A stretch of 64,000 nucleotides of DNA from Puffinus mauretanicus. Lineage: Eukaryota > Chordata > Aves > Procellariiformes > Procellariidae. The position numbers and the translations under genes are program-made. The notes beneath the pieces were generated by a model. The model had not been told where the DNA came from. It ran no database searches and saw only the letters and a program-made list of their open reading frames with translations. Below, in pieces: positions 50,214 through 61,064 of this stretch. Location: NCBI GenBank assembly GCA_023333565.1, contig JAJKFH010004053.1, forward strand, positions 124,001 through 188,000, in the 5' to 3' direction. Positions within the stretch are counted from its first letter, which is position 1, and the number at the start of each line of letters is the position of its first letter.

Positions 50214-50558
50214 TGTCCTGGTTTCAGCTGGGATAGGGTTAAATTTCTTCCTAGTGCTGTGTTTTGGATTTAGTATGAGGAGAATGTTGATAACACACTG
50301 ATGTTTTCAGTTGTTGCTAAGTGCCCTCCTAGTCCAAGGACAGCTCCCGTGCCTACTGACTGAGCTAGGCACACAAGATGGGAGGGAACATAATCAGGAC
50401 AGCCAGCCCAGCTGGCTAATGGGGTATTCCATACCATGTGACGTCATGCTCAGTATATGAATGGTAGGTGTGATCCAGGAAGTACCGATCGCTACTTGGT
50501 TATTGGTCAGCGCGGGTGGTGAGCAATTGCATTGTGCATCACTCATTTTTGCATATTC

Positions 50559-50589
<31 letters not shown>

Positions 50590-50737
50590 TTCCCTTTTCT
50601 GTTCTATTAAACTGTCTTTATCTCAACCCATGAGTTTTTCTCACTTTTACCCTTCTGATTCTCTCCCCATCCCACTGTGGGGGGGAGTGAGTGAGCGGCT
50701 GCGTGGTATTGGCTGCCTATCAGGTTAAACCACGACA
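50214..50737 (+). mobile_element. Solo LTR of an avian endogenous retrovirus (copy B)
   Basis: This 524-bp LTR begins TGTCCTGGTTTCAGC and ends TTAAACCACGACA. Its flanks carry an imperfect 5-bp target duplication, GCCAT (50209-50213) and GCTAT (50738-50742). In sense order it has a perfect CRE palindrome TGACGTCA (50439-50446), a TATA-like box (TATATGA, 50454-50460), the 18-bp palindrome with one mismatch (50480-50497), an (ATT)n run (50569-50589), and the poly(A) signal ATTAAA (50606-50611) followed by a T-rich stretch. There is no internal retroviral sequence. It is antisense to FGF14 and inverted relative to copy A. The 70-residue frame at 50516-50728 is LTR sequence, not a gene. Confidence 0.93.
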
Positions 50738-53516
50738 GCTATCAAGAATTTAAGCACATCCACACTTCTGACAGGCACTGTGTATCTCACCCTGTGAATC
50801 AAAACCCCTTAACAACAATCAGTTTTAAGTTCTGCTCCATTTCACAAAAATTACCTCTACTCTAATCCTTCCAATTTTTTTCAAGGGAGACCCCTGTTCT
50901 TTTTCCACTTTAATGAAAATTTCTAGGCAGTTTTCAGGGAGCTTGACTACCGTGTTTGATTGCCTGGGTTTCATCATCCGGTTAGAACGACACTGTATTT
51001 TTTAAGGACTTTTGATCACTTGAACCTATTTCACTGTCCAGAAGAACCAGCAGAAGCAGGGTCTGGCTGGCTTTCTGGGTAAGGAGGAGTGCTCCAGGCC
51101 CCCCGGGGCACCCAGGCTGCTGCCCACCCAACACGCCGTGCAGGGCATCTGCTTCCAGTGACACAGGGGGCTGCTAGCAAAGGTGGTCTGTTGTGAAGGG
51201 CTTGAGAAGACTTCAATATCTTTGCGTAAGTTAGGAAAAAAATGTCTTTAGGTATTTCTTGAAGCGGAGCTCTAGATGTTGTATAGCTAAACACCCTTCG
51301 CTTTAAAGTCTTTGTTAACTCACTCTGTGTTTTGCAATTATGTTTCACAGGTACCCTTGTCTCCAAAGGTGCGTTTTCAGGGTAGCATGTCAAGCTGATT
51401 TTACTCTGTGCATTCAGCCATAGTTTTGCTTCAGCAATGGTGAGTTTTAAATATTTAAGGTGCATTGCTGTTGTGATCCTAGAACTGCAGCAAGAATTCA
51501 AAGGAGAAATTATTTTTTCTTGGAGAAGTGAAGGGGAGAAATCTGGAAAATGTAAAACATCTAACTGCCTCCTGGCTGTGAACACAAAAATTGAAAATTG
51601 CCTGGAATTTCCATCTGTAAATTTATGCTGTAGAACAGTAACTTTTCTTCTGCTTTCCAAAGTAAAAGGAAAACTCTCAAGTACTGAGAATACTGTTAAA
51701 GAAAGCATATATCACTAAGCTAACAGTGGTATGGTACCATGGTGCTTGTTATAAGGAAAAGTGAGCACAACACTCAATAAGCAAGAAAAAAAAGATACTT
51801 TTTTCTACCTGGAATAATGTTATCTCCAACTGCATTGAATGGTGAACTGCCATTCTTTTGTTTTATTCAGACTTTGCAAATAATTAATTTTGGAGGATTC
51901 CACGACATCATATTAATGCCAACTTGATAATTTTTTCACCATTGTTTGGAAACCATGGTGGTCTTCCTTTCTTTCAACACTGACTCAAAAGTGCCTTAAA
52001 AATATTCTAAGAAATCTGAAAAATGTTTGTCTTGATGAAATGAGGGGCTCTACAGATGACACTGAAATCTGTGAATAGCCAGGAGGTGAACTACAAAAAA
52101 AAAAAAAAAAAAAAGATACACACAAGCATTAACATGCTCTCCAAAAACGACTGCCCAAAGGGTGAGCTTTCGGTCTCAAGCAGGATATACAGAGGTTACA
52201 GCCGGAGGAGCTGCAAGACCTCTTAGGTTACCCCTCCACAATACCATTTCCACCATTTGAAGATATGGTGAAAGGAACAGAAGTCTGTTTACTCGTCAGA
52301 CTTCCTGGTTGATGAGCAAATGAACACATATTTCCCGTGCGTTATTTGACTTTTCGTAGTCACAGTTCAAAGCACGCGGAGCCCATGTGTGTACTTTCAC
52401 CTGTAGGCTCTTGCTTCACTTTCAGGTACCATGGGTCAGTGAAGTGAAGCCGAAATCTCCAGCATGCTTCAAACACCACTAATTTGTAGTTTTAGGTCTG
52501 TAGTTAAAAGCCATGTTTGACATCTGAATTTAACTGACACCCGTATATATGGCTTCAGGCCAGTCTCCACTGCTGTTGCGGTTTGTATAACATTAATTGA
52601 AATGCTTCCCTTGAAGGGAAACTTTCTGACAGCTAAGTGAGTAAACAGCTTGGATTCCAATTCCCTTCAATCATTCTATTGATGTGATACAGTAGGAAGT
52701 GATTTTAAATCTAAACTGTCACTAAAGATCAAACCTTAAGGTTAAAAATAAGAAAGAAACAGATATCTGAAGTTTTTTGCATGACAAAACCAAAAAGGTT
52801 CATGCAGAACTGTGTTTTAGTTAAGCCAACTTTGAAAGAAATTGAATCAATAACAGGCTGTACGCTGCAGAGATGCAAAGAAGTCAGGAAAACCCAGTTA
52901 AATAGACTGAGGTAACCTAAAAAAAACCCTGAAAAATGCCCTACCACCAAACATGTTTATTAAATTATGACTTGTGCTAGGAATGCTGGTTGAATCTGCT
53001 GTAGATTTGGACAAGAGAGTGTTGGTCTGAAACTGGTTAGCAAGAGCTGTTTCTTACCAAATCAGAATTGTATAGATATACTGAAATCCAGTGACTGTTT
53101 TCACAGTCATTGTTCACTGAGGACAAGATAATTTCTTGGTCCATCCACAGCCTTTTGCATTTCACTGCCTTCATTTTTTTACTAAGTAAATAGAGGAAGG
53201 AATTGGTTGAAATGTCCAGCTGTGTAAAAAAAAAGATAAAACCCCTAGGTTAGGTCACCCGAAGCCCTGCAGTTTCCACTCTGCCCATGGTAGCCCAGAA
53301 CATCCCCGACAGTCAGGGTGCAGTCCTGACTCCACCAGGGAAGCCAATGCCTCCCCAGTCCCTGGAGAACGGATTATGTGGACCAGAGGAGAAGAACAGC
53401 TTTTAGGGGTGCTAAGGTTATAGACTTCAGAAATATCACAATAGACATTGGGCTGCTCAGTGTTTTGGTGCTGTTTCAAGAGCAAGCAATACAATATGGA
53501 TGCTTGCTCAATGGAT
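50738..53516. other. FGF14 intron 3, unique sequence
   Basis: No recognised exon or element. It contains a 225-codon open frame on the minus strand (51031-51708) of unknown meaning and an A20 run (52095-52114). Confidence 0.65.
52095..52114. repeat. A20 homopolymer
   Basis: Twenty consecutive A residues, followed by gatacacacaag. No LINE or SINE body is recognisable upstream, so this is not clearly a retroposon tail. Confidence 0.9.
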
Positions 53517-53627
53517 GAGGCGCTTAGGGACATGGTGTAGTGGGCATGGTGTGTTGGGTTGACGGTTGGACTCGATGATCTTATAGGTCTTTTCCAACCT
53601 TAATGATTCTATGATTCTATGATTCTA
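53517..53627 (+). mobile_element. CR1 LINE 3' tail fragment
   Basis: A 5'-truncated CR1 end of about 110 bp. It holds cttagggacatggtgtagtg, ggttggactcgatgatctta, a ttttccaacct motif, and a clean tail with three ATGATTCT-type units (53603-53627). The 3' UTR start resembles the complement of the long CR1's 3' end (gcttagggacatgg), so it is related to that subfamily. Better preserved than the 15502 copy. Confidence 0.9.
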
Positions 53628-53742
53628 ATAAGCCATTTCATACAACACCCCTAAAACAATCTCCTCATCGTGTGAGAACGATGGATGAAATGATTTGCCT
53701 GCACAGTAATTCGTGGTACTGTTCCCCATGTCTAGATAATCG

Positions 53743-53780
53743 TTCTAGCCTTTGCAAGGCTAGAATTATTCTAGCCTTTT
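53743..53780. repeat. Hairpin plus third direct copy of TTCTAGCCTT
   Basis: TTCTAGCCTT (53743-53752) pairs exactly with AAGGCTAGAA (53756-53765) around tgc. A direct copy of TTCTAGCCTT begins at about 53769. The three copies in 38 bp suggest local template-switching. Confidence 0.8.
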
Positions 53781-54524
53781 GTTAAGTTGTTCACATAAAA
53801 ACTATCCAAGATTCCTGTGCTTAGAAATACAAAGGATTTATTTTACAGATTTGAAGGAAATGTATGACTGTAGCTATTACAGTAAAGCTATCAGAAACCA
53901 GATTATCTTTAGTCAGTTTTTATCTTGTACATCAGTTTTATTTTGTTGATAAATGCATGGCATAATTTGTTTTTCAAGTACCAAGAGAGGTTTTCTTTCT
54001 AGATTACCTAAATTAAATTGCTTTGAAGGAAATAGTTGCATTGGACTGTTGCAACTGATTTCCAAAGCAGAAGTAATGATAGTATTTTGAGCAGAAGATA
54101 ATCTTAACTAGCAATACATGAAATAAAAGTGGAAAACCCCTTTTATTCAAAATATTACTTTAACTGTAATTGAGAAAAGTGCTTTTCCAGAATATACCTC
54201 CTATGCATTACATGCTGTGAAGTAGTTTTTAAAGAAACTTATATACTTCATGTTAAAAGAATTTCATTAGACAGACGTCTCCATCTACAGCCAAAGTACT
54301 GGAGCAAGCCAACCACCTCTCTTCTTTTTCACACATCAGAAATCAGCCCTGAAGTGTGTCTCTCCAGAACCTCATCTACCTGACTGCACTGAATGATTTA
54401 CATCCTAATGACAACTAAAGCCAATAACAGCGAACACCAGTTTTTTACTTAAATTTTGAATTGAGAGGTAGCTATAAAATTAAACTAAGCATCACACTGC
54501 ACAAATCTGAGGGCTAAAATAAAC

Positions 54525-54540
54525 TTTTTTTTTTTTTTTT
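54525..54540. repeat. T16 homopolymer
   Basis: Sixteen consecutive T residues with no recognisable retroposon body attached. Confidence 0.9.
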
Positions 54541-57500
54541 AAATCAGCTTGCACATGTACAAAGGATTGGACAGACACAAGATTTGCTCTAAAATAACTG
54601 CTGACATGTCTTCTCGGACACTTCCACAGCAAATGCTTCACTGCACACAGAGTTGAAACCACTATTTCCAGCCTAGAGGGACTTCGAAGTAAATCTTACA
54701 GTTCTCGGCCTTTAACTGAAGGGTATCATTCATATTAACCCTGGAACAGATTGGTGACAAATCACCAAATTTTGAAAGGTCAACAAGAGCTTTCTGCGTT
54801 CAAAGCTTTTCTCCCTAACCTATAACGAGAAATGTCCTCAAGAACTACTAGCACTAGGGTACATAGAGAAGCAGGAAAATACACAAAAATGAGAGAACAA
54901 AAACATACTCATTTCTCAAAATGAAATCAATCTTTCTTACTTCCTTAACTGGTAATAAAATTCATAGGCTTCCCAGTATTTGGCTTGAAATTATGGGGAC
55001 ATTGCCTGTTTTGATTTGTAACGTGTTGACTTCTTCAGTTACATCACCAAGGGGCACCATAAAGCAACACTTCTTTATTACTCTGTAGGCATTGTGATCT
55101 ATCTTAATCAGTTTGAGCACTATTTCAGGAATGACCACTACCACAACTCAGAAGCAATGCACCAGCACTTTGACCTTTTCAAAGCTTAGACTCTATCTCA
55201 AATGCTTTTGCATTTCAGAACAATGATTCCTTACTGGGTGGACCGAAAATCTTTACCATTCAGCAAGGAAGGTGCAGGAAGGTACCTCCACTGTTCTTTC
55301 TTCTTGCTGACCAGGGAAATCATTACTATTGAAAGCTTATGGAGAGACTATTACAGAACTTGAGATAAGACTGAAAATAAATAATTTTTTAAAATATAAT
55401 AAAAGCTATTTATGTTTACATTGCTAGCTGACAGGTCATCTGTTGAGAAAGGAAGCTAATAAGCCTACAAGAAAAATCACACAGGAACACACTGGGAAGA
55501 ATCTGTGTCTGAAATGCCTTCCAACGTGACTGGTTCCAGAGAGCAATAACAAAAGTTTCTTTTCATGCTTAAGAGCTTCATTCAAGCTTTGACAACTGAA
55601 AAATTACCCAACAAGTTGCACAGTATAGAATGAATGCAGTTACTGGGATGGTTTTTTTATATATAATAACAGACCGTTTAGTTTAACAAGTCATTAGAAT
55701 AAACATATGTCATACCACAAGGAAAATAAATGAAAAATTCTTCCCATTATCTTCTCTCTCTCCCCTATTCAATTACAAGAATATTAATTGCAGATGGCAA
55801 AGGAAAATGTCTTCTTTTATGTGCACAGCTGCAGTTCTGTGGTGAACTTCAGATACAAAGTAAAACTCAAAAAGTCATGAAGCAGTAAGTAACAACCTGC
55901 CAGTGCTGCATGAACAGATTTTAAAGCACAGAAATGAACACCAAAAAAAATGCTTTTTGGATTTAAAATCATAAAGAATTTTCTTCCACTTCAGCACAAC
56001 ACTTGCTCAAAGTCCCAGAGCAAATCTCTTTTGCTATAAATTTTATTTGTGTTTCCCCTCACCTCCCACCCAAGGGAACCTTGGAAAGGGCTTTAACCAA
56101 AGCACTGGCAGGAGTACACTCACTGATATACTCCTTGGTACAGTGATTTATACATCTGGCTGAAATATCCAACCACTGGATGTCACTGTTACTCCACACG
56201 AAGTAAGCAAACACAGCCATGAGACCACCACCACCATAGAGTAGCTGTCTACTGCTAACTCCTTCAGAAAAAAAAGGAACTTTGAAAAGTACAGTGAATT
56301 TAAAATTCAGGAGGAGTGCAAGGGAAAACCACGATTGGAAAACAAAGTCTTCGGGAGTCTGCAGTGCAAAGGGTGGTCAATGGTGGCCTATGTTACTATC
56401 CCAAATTTTGGCTTTGAAAGAAACTGAAGGAAAAGTTGGCTTTTCCTTCAGAATAGGAGAATGGGAGAACAGGTCCTTCGTCAAGCCCTTTACATTTCTG
56501 AGCTCTGGGGCTGCAGACTGTTTCCAGTCGGTGCCTATTACATATAGCCATTGTTCTGCAGGTACTTTTCCAGTTAGAAGATGACTGACTGACATGACTC
56601 ATTTAGGTAGCACCACAAAGTCATACATGCACGCGGTCAAAAAATTCCCATCAGTCCTCAGCTAGGTATCCTAACAGTGAATGGCTTTCAGTTTCATTAG
56701 TTTTCCCATGAGTAACTTGGTTTTTTGGTGTAAAGGGTTGTAAGCTGCTTTAAGCTCTTTCACATTGCATTGTAAAAGGAAATTTCAATACTCTTAAAAA
56801 AAAAGAAGAAAAAAAATGGATGTCCATCTTTTCCCTAGAATGCAAAAAACCCCTTCTTGACTCCAAGTGATTTTCTCTGCGCCAGCCTTGAACATGAAAC
56901 TGCTTCGACTTACTGAATAAGGCAAAAACCTATTTCTTTTTCCTTTTGTGTATCATGCTTGACCAAGCAATTGTTTTATCCTTATTTTAACCTCCTCACC
57001 TGGCTGTCTCTACTATCTCCAGTAGCCCTTGAAAATACAGAAATAACTCAGCTTGCTATTTCCAACATCACCTCCAAGAAGCAACATGAGGATTTCTGTA
57101 GAATCTGAAAAAAGATATTATTTCAATTTAATGTATAATTAGTTGTGCTTAACCAAAAAGTATGCTCCTAGTAAATGTTAAGTCTGTACTTTAAAAGCGA
57201 AAGTAGTCCTCACTTGTAAATGGTTATGATTTATTCTCAATAGATTCATCCTACTTCTTTACAATCATTTCAACTTCCGTTTCAAACTTCACCTGATGAT
57301 TTCTGAGACTCTTACTTCTTTCAGATTAAAAGTAAGTGTTAGGAATGAAAATAAAATCAGAAGTTCATAATGAGAGTATGAAAGGTGTCTAAAAAATGCA
57401 AGCATAAATAACAAAATACCGCCCCTAAGTATCCTTAATTATAGTGCCTAATTTCACCTTGTGTATGTGATAACACAGCAGAAAAAGAATTTTTAAGTCA

Positions 57501-58686
57501 TCTACACATTTTTCATTTTCCTTTGCAGCTAAATATATACAATGTTGCTGAATTTGTTCACCCTTGTTAAAATAGGATCTCTATATTGTCAACATTAACT
57601 ATGGGAAAACTCTAACTCTGCAGAGATACAGATTCAAATTTAGCACAGTGCCTGTATTTCCAGTCAATATGTGAATTTGTTACTATAGTTAGATGTTATA
57701 TGATTTTATGGTCTTACTGCTCATGTACTATAATTTCTTATGCTTCTAATTCAACTTAAAGCTGTAGAAAAGCTTAGAAACATATAATCTGTATAATCGG
57801 GAAGATGAGAATGCCTGGGACTCAAAGGTAGAAGAAGCATACAGAATGCCTTAAAGATGATCCGTTCATTTATTCAAATGTAGCAGAAAATGCCATTTTA
57901 GTGATACAAATCGAGGGATTTCCAGAGAACTAAAAAAGCGGAGTCCATACAGCTTTTTCACTATAAAATGCAGCACCGATTTCAAATTTTTACATGACAG
58001 AAAAAAAAGCATGTGTGGGTCAGGAATTAAATGAGATTGAACAGTCATGGAAATTCTTTGAAAGTCAGAGACATGAGAAATAAACAGCCACAGTGAAAAT
58101 ATTTCAACCAAACACGGCTTTTTAACCATCTTGCTAACCCCGGATGATAGAAGATGAAAAATAATCACAGAGTTGGCCTTTACTGAATGGCTCATCAAAC
58201 CTGGCTTGCCCTTGAAACCGGCAGGACACATAGACCCAGCATTTCACAAGGCATACATGGAGCTTATCATATGATGGCCACAGACCCTGCCAGCCCCTTT
58301 TTGTGACCATGATACTGTCCACAGTTTACTAATGAAATTTAATTTGGTGGAAGCATTCGTATTAATGCAAATCATCCACTGGAATAATAGATCGTAAAAG
58401 GCAGGCAACAATATGGCACGTCACGTGTACCCTGGCCATTTTATGTTAGATTTTGGTCTACAGTTTACACTTGTTTGACTTCTCTTTGCACTTATCAACT
58501 CGCCAAATAAAATGTGGGTCATCCAAAACCACAGTCAGCAATACAGATTCTGCCACCGCCAGCGCTTTTAACTTCAATAGAAAGGCAGAAATTGGTCAAA
58601 GAAGTTTCATGAAAGCAAAAAAATCTCTGAAAATGTCTTTCTATTGTCTTTAGACTGTTACGACGATGAAGCCTGGGCGATAGGAA

Positions 58687-58711
58687 CAGGGGGGCGAGGG
58701 CGCCGGGGGAG
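58687..58711 (+). other. G-rich patch, possible quadruplex
   Basis: G runs of 6, 3, 5 and 2 bases separated by short CG-containing spacers, within a small CpG-bearing patch (58661-58725). Only three runs have three or more G, so a canonical four-run quadruplex is marginal. Confidence 0.35.
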
Positions 58712-59821
58712 GAGAAGCCCGATTACTGGAAGACCTCATGCAGTATGTTACCAGACAGTGCAAAATACTGAAATTCGCAGATGGTACCTTGAGGCATTTC
58801 CTGGCCTTAGATAAGTCCTAGTTTGAAATTTTCTCCCTTTAATCTTTTTGCACTGACCTTAAACGATTCCCTCTTTCACGGCAGGCTGTTAAGCAGCTTC
58901 TGGTGCCGCCTGCCGCAGAGGAGCTCTGACATTGCAAGGGTATTTTCTTTGATGAACTGTAACGAAACCCGAGTGCGAGGCTGCATTGTCTTCAGCCTGC
59001 ATAATGGAATTGCTCATTAAATGGAAGGTAAACATATTAAGAATGACAATTTCCATCCAATCATTCAATTTAGAAAAGGGCAGACGTTCCTTGCAAAGTC
59101 AAATAGCACGGCAAGGTTATCCATAATTGGGATTTTACAGTACAGCTGTCAGCATTCGGAGATCATCTGTTTACCAACAGGTATCGCCCTCACTGTTGTT
59201 GGGCTTTTCCCGAAGCAGAGGAGAAAACTGAAGAATTACAGAATCACGCACGGTATCTGTGGCCTAGTACAACAACAAATGTTGATACAGCAGAGATGAC
59301 CACTACTTTCAGACACACGTTTGCAGCTGCATCATTTGTTTACACGAGAGAAAAAGAGGAAAGTTCAGGGGCAAAGCTGCCAGAACTGCACAATCATTTA
59401 AAGACTGTAGGGGCTGATCTTGCAAACGCTTCAGAGCTCGGTGCTTACTACTATGAATACTCTCACTAAAATTACTGGAAGTACTCAAGCAAATAAAGCT
59501 TTTAATGCCTTAAATTGCCTGAATCTTGAGGTCCACAGGTGCATAAATGTAGATCATTACACCCACATGGAGTCCCCTGACTTCCCAAAAAAACCTCTAT
59601 TTAGGTGAAATCATCTGCCCACACTGTTCTTTTTTTAAAGAGTAGAGATGCAGTTTGTGGAATAACATACCAGATAATTTCTCTGAACTTCAACAAGAAG
59701 TGATTTGCTTCTTGTTCAGACAGATAAGGAGAAACTGACATAAAGATACAATGTAAGTGCCAAAATATAATTGATTAAAAGTTTGACAGAAATGTGAATA
59801 CACCTTCCAGAAATTTTTTTG

Positions 59822-59854
59822 TGACCGTACGGAAACTCTACTTTTATACGGTCA
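59822..59854. repeat. Inverted repeat TGACCGTA / TACGGTCA
   Basis: The 8-bp arms (59822-59829 and 59847-59854) are exact reverse complements with a 17-nt loop. Each keeps a CpG. Could be chance. Confidence 0.6.
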
Positions 59855-60974
59855 TAAAATCCTCAACTACAATTTGCAAATAATATTTAATTTTGTAAAG
59901 GTTTTTCTGCTTTTCACTTGGAATCTGCACAGTCTTTTAGACTCGGTGATGGTCACTCTCACCAAATATTTGTCCCCCAACTTCCACTTTACACAGAGAC
60001 CACGAATCCAAAAACTAAAGACCACAAAATTCATGCTGGTGTCTCAACATGACACTGTTTTGTACACATGCTCCTGCCATTCCTCTGCCTTTCTCTTCTT
60101 ACAGGGTTTACTCATAGCTTGCAGAAGTTTCAAAGTAACTAAACACACAAAAGCTCCGAGAGATGGTAAGGTGCTAGATCCAATCTTACTGTTTTCAGAG
60201 TTACTAGAAGAAATGCAAGTAAAGATTACTTCAAACGCAGTTTCTAAGACTCAGATTCCATCATTAAAGCATCCCTTAAAATTGACCATATGATGTTGTT
60301 CTGATTAATTGCAACAGAAATTATTATGGATACTGTATTTGGTTAATGGTTTTGTATCCATTTATTTTAAGAAATTTTCATTTTAACAATTAAATTAGAA
60401 CTACTTTGAAGATTGCATGCAATATTGGATCTGGTAATAGTTCACCACCTGGAAAGTTAATTACCATGCCTATTGCTTCTTGGATATTTAATTCTTCTCT
60501 TATATTAGACACAATATATTCATACATCTTAAAGCTGATATTGGATCCAAATTTTCCACTGGTTTCTGTAATACATGCCAGACCGATCCTTGAATGGACT
60601 ATCTGTACCAAACTTCACATGGTACAATGTAAACGCAAAGCTTACTGGCAATTACTGAAATAACTCCTTTTCTCAAAAATCACAACTGCAGAATGAATGC
60701 AACCTGTCACACCAAATTAAGCACATAATAAATGCATAAGAAGCCTGCTTTCATCTAGGCATAAAATATACATGCTCCCAATGGGCTGCTGAGTCTCTGT
60801 TGACTTGCATCTAGGGAGAAAGTGTGGATGCATCTACGTCCTGACTCCAGTGGCACAGAAACCAGCTAACAACTCTGGAAACTAAGCTACTGGGTAGACT
60901 ACAAAATACTAAAAAACCAGAAAATTTTCTCAGGCCACTAAGACATAGGGATCATTCCAGGTTTGTTGAAATAG

Positions 60975-61064
60975 TGCTCACCATGACATTTACTTTAGGG
61001 GCAGGAGACTTCTATTGTTGCTCACCATGACATTTACTTTAGGGGCAGGAGACTTCTATTGTTG
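60975..61064. repeat. Perfect 44-bp tandem duplication
   Basis: Two identical head-to-tail units, each beginning CTCACCATGACATTTAC and ending TTCTATTGTTG (60977-61020 and 61021-61064). There are no differences, so the duplication is recent or possibly polymorphic; an assembly artefact is also possible. Confidence 0.95.

Noticed and set aside
52095..52114. A20 run as a retroposed gene or SINE tail
   Set aside because: No retroposon body or gene-like sequence precedes it on either strand.
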